A stretch of 64,000 nucleotides of DNA, taken from Petrolisthes cinctipes. Taxonomy: Eukaryota > Arthropoda > Malacostraca > Decapoda > Porcellanidae. The translations under genes were made by a program, and so were the position numbers. Each line of letters begins with the position of its first letter. The stretch's first letter is position 1. The stretch spans positions 992,001 through 1,056,000 of the forward strand of contig JAWQEG010000477.1 of the NCBI GenBank assembly GCA_033782935.1. The letters are read 5' to 3'. Shown here piece after piece: positions 63,001 through 64,000 of this stretch. The notes beneath the pieces were generated by a model, which did no database searches, had not been told where the DNA came from, and saw only the letters and a program-made list of their open reading frames with translations.

Positions 63001-64000
63001 CGAAAATTCAATATTTTGGGGTCCCAGAAGCAATCTGTACATGCCTACACAGTGCTAGAATATTTTCAAAATATAGGCTAAAAACATGCTAAAAATCGAT
63101 ATTTTAGGTGCCAAAAAATCGATATATCAAATTCAGTCCCAAAACACCCGAAAATTCGATATTTAGAGGTCCCAGAAGCGATCTGTACATGCTTACTCCG
63201 TGTTAGAGTTTTTTCAAAATACAGGCCAAAAACATACTGAAAATCGATCTTTTAGGTGTCCAAAAGTCAATATGTGCATGCATCTTCTGTACCCGTTTAT
63301 ATCTCAAATTCTGGCCCTAAACACCCGAAAATTCGATATTTTGGGGTCCCAGAAGCGATCTGTACATGCCTACTCCGTGTTAGAGTATTTTCAAAATACA
63401 TGCTCAAAACATACTGAAAATCGATCTTTTAGGTGCACAAAAGTCGATATGTGCATGCATCTTCAGTACCCGTTTATATCTCAAATTCAGGCTCAAAACA
63501 CCCGAAAATTCAATATTTTGGGGTCCCAGAAGCAATCTGTACATGCCTACTCAGTGTTAGAGTATTTTCAAAATACAGGCCCAAAACATGCTGAAAATCG
63601 ATATTTTAGATGCCCAAAGTCAATATGTGCATGTATCTTCTGTACCCGTTTATATCTCAAATTCAGGCTCAAAACACCCGAAAATTCAATATTTTGGGGT
63701 CCCAGAAGCAATCTGTACATGCCTACCCAGTGCTAGAATATTTTCAAAATATAGGCTAAAAACATGCTAAAAATCGACATTTTAGGTGCCAAAAAATCGA
63801 TATCTCAAATTCAGTCCCAAAACACCCGAAAATTCGATATTTAGAGGTCCCAGAAGGTATCTGTACATGCCTACTCCGTGTTAGAGTATTTTCAAAATAC
63901 AGGCCAAAAACATACTGAAAATCGATCTTTTAGGTGCCCAAAAGTCGATATGTGCATGCATCTTCTGTACCCGTTTATATCTCAAATTCTGGCCCTAAAC
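60017..64000 (+). repeat. Right-end HOR segment with A-D-E-f tetramers
   Basis: Starts with a third A-D-E-f tetramer at 60,017-60,694, continues through A-B-c and D-E-c runs, and has a fourth tetramer at 63,200. Markers are CTACCCAGTGC, CAGTACCTG, TATGTGAATGC and, from about 62.1 kb, TCGATATATCAAATTC with TTAGAGTTTTTTC. The D-E-c unit at 61,194-61,694 and its repeat from 61,695 lack f. The array runs off the window end in the middle of an A monomer. Confidence 0.82.

Larger units (their letters stand above)
1..64000 (+). repeat. Satellite array, about 167 bp mean monomer, with 501/1,002 bp higher-order repeat
   Basis: The whole window consists of head-to-tail copies of one monomer family. 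Landmarks recur in every monomer: a TATTTTCAAAAT start, AAAACATxCTxAAAATCGA, CACCCGAAAATTC, GGTCCCAGAAG and CTGTACATGCCTAC. The spacing of GGTCCCAGAAG follows 177, 176 and 148 bp in rotation, giving a 501 bp trimer. Two trimer versions alternate to make a 1,002 bp hexamer. At 167 bp on average the window holds roughly 380 monomers. No inverted monomers, transposons, genes or unique spacers were seen. The array continues through both window edges. Arrays of 150-180 bp monomers with higher-order structure are typical of eukaryotic centromeres. That role is inferred here, and the species is not recognised. Confidence 0.97.

Noticed and set aside
1..64000. CRISPR array
   Set aside because: Repeats are 148-177 bp and directly adjacent with no unique spacers. 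No cas genes are present.
1..64000. Species assignment from the monomer
   Set aside because: The sequence does not match from memory the Arabidopsis 178 bp, maize CentC, rice CentO, Brassica CentBr or human alpha-satellite monomers. I will not name a host without a database search of the 501 bp consensus.

Overview
The window is a single, uninterrupted block of tandemly repeated satellite DNA. I see no protein-coding gene, RNA gene, transposon, CRISPR array or unique sequence anywhere in the 64 kb. All monomers run head to tail in the same orientation. GC is about 38% (counted on one short monomer). This is the architecture of a eukaryotic centromeric or pericentromeric array. I do not recognise the monomer, so the lineage (plant or animal) is left open.

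The array has a clear hierarchy. Level 1 is the monomer, in six recognisable types that I call A (177 bp), B (176 bp), c (148 bp), D (177 bp), E (176 bp) and f (148 bp). Level 2 is the trimer long-long-short (177+176+148 = 501 bp, mean 167 bp per monomer). Level 3 is the alternating pair of trimers ABc-DEf, a 1,002 bp hexameric higher-order repeat (HOR). A clean reference copy is at 35,894-36,895. Level 4 is a patchwork of larger duplicated blocks recognised by shared private variants: offset 6,666 bp in the left part, a 2,523 bp tandem pair near 9-14 kb, about 1,503 bp three times at 15.2-20.1 kb, a 1,504 bp pair at 21.7-24.7 kb, a 2,301 bp family at 25.2-31.6 kb, a roughly 3.0-3.3 kb family in five copies at 33.6-48.6 kb, a near-identical 1,002 bp duplication at 49.4-51.6 kb, a 1,464 bp pair at 52.3-55.1 kb, and a 2,161 bp pair with recurring A-D-E-f tetramers (678 bp) at 56-64 kb.

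The most interesting signals are structural. (i) The short monomers c and f are explained exactly by one 29 bp deletion between two ATAT repeats. (ii) Each monomer begins with a short dyad, GTATTTT-C-AAAATAC, which becomes ATATTTT-C-AAAATAT in the short monomers, so both arms changed in a compensating way. (iii) The 29 bp lost from the short monomers contains the conserved half of an element resembling a CENP-B box (7 of 9 core bases), leaving it in four monomers of every six. (iv) Block copies repeatedly differ from one another by exactly 325 bp, one long plus one short monomer. (v) Several monomers are chimeras that record unequal exchange.

Monomer and block borders were read by eye from landmark motifs. 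Monomer starts were set at GTGTTAGAG or GTGCTAGAA. Block borders are approximate to within about one monomer. The predicted open reading frames, up to 178 codons, are by-products of the repeat: 501 is divisible by three, so the same stop-free stretch recurs.
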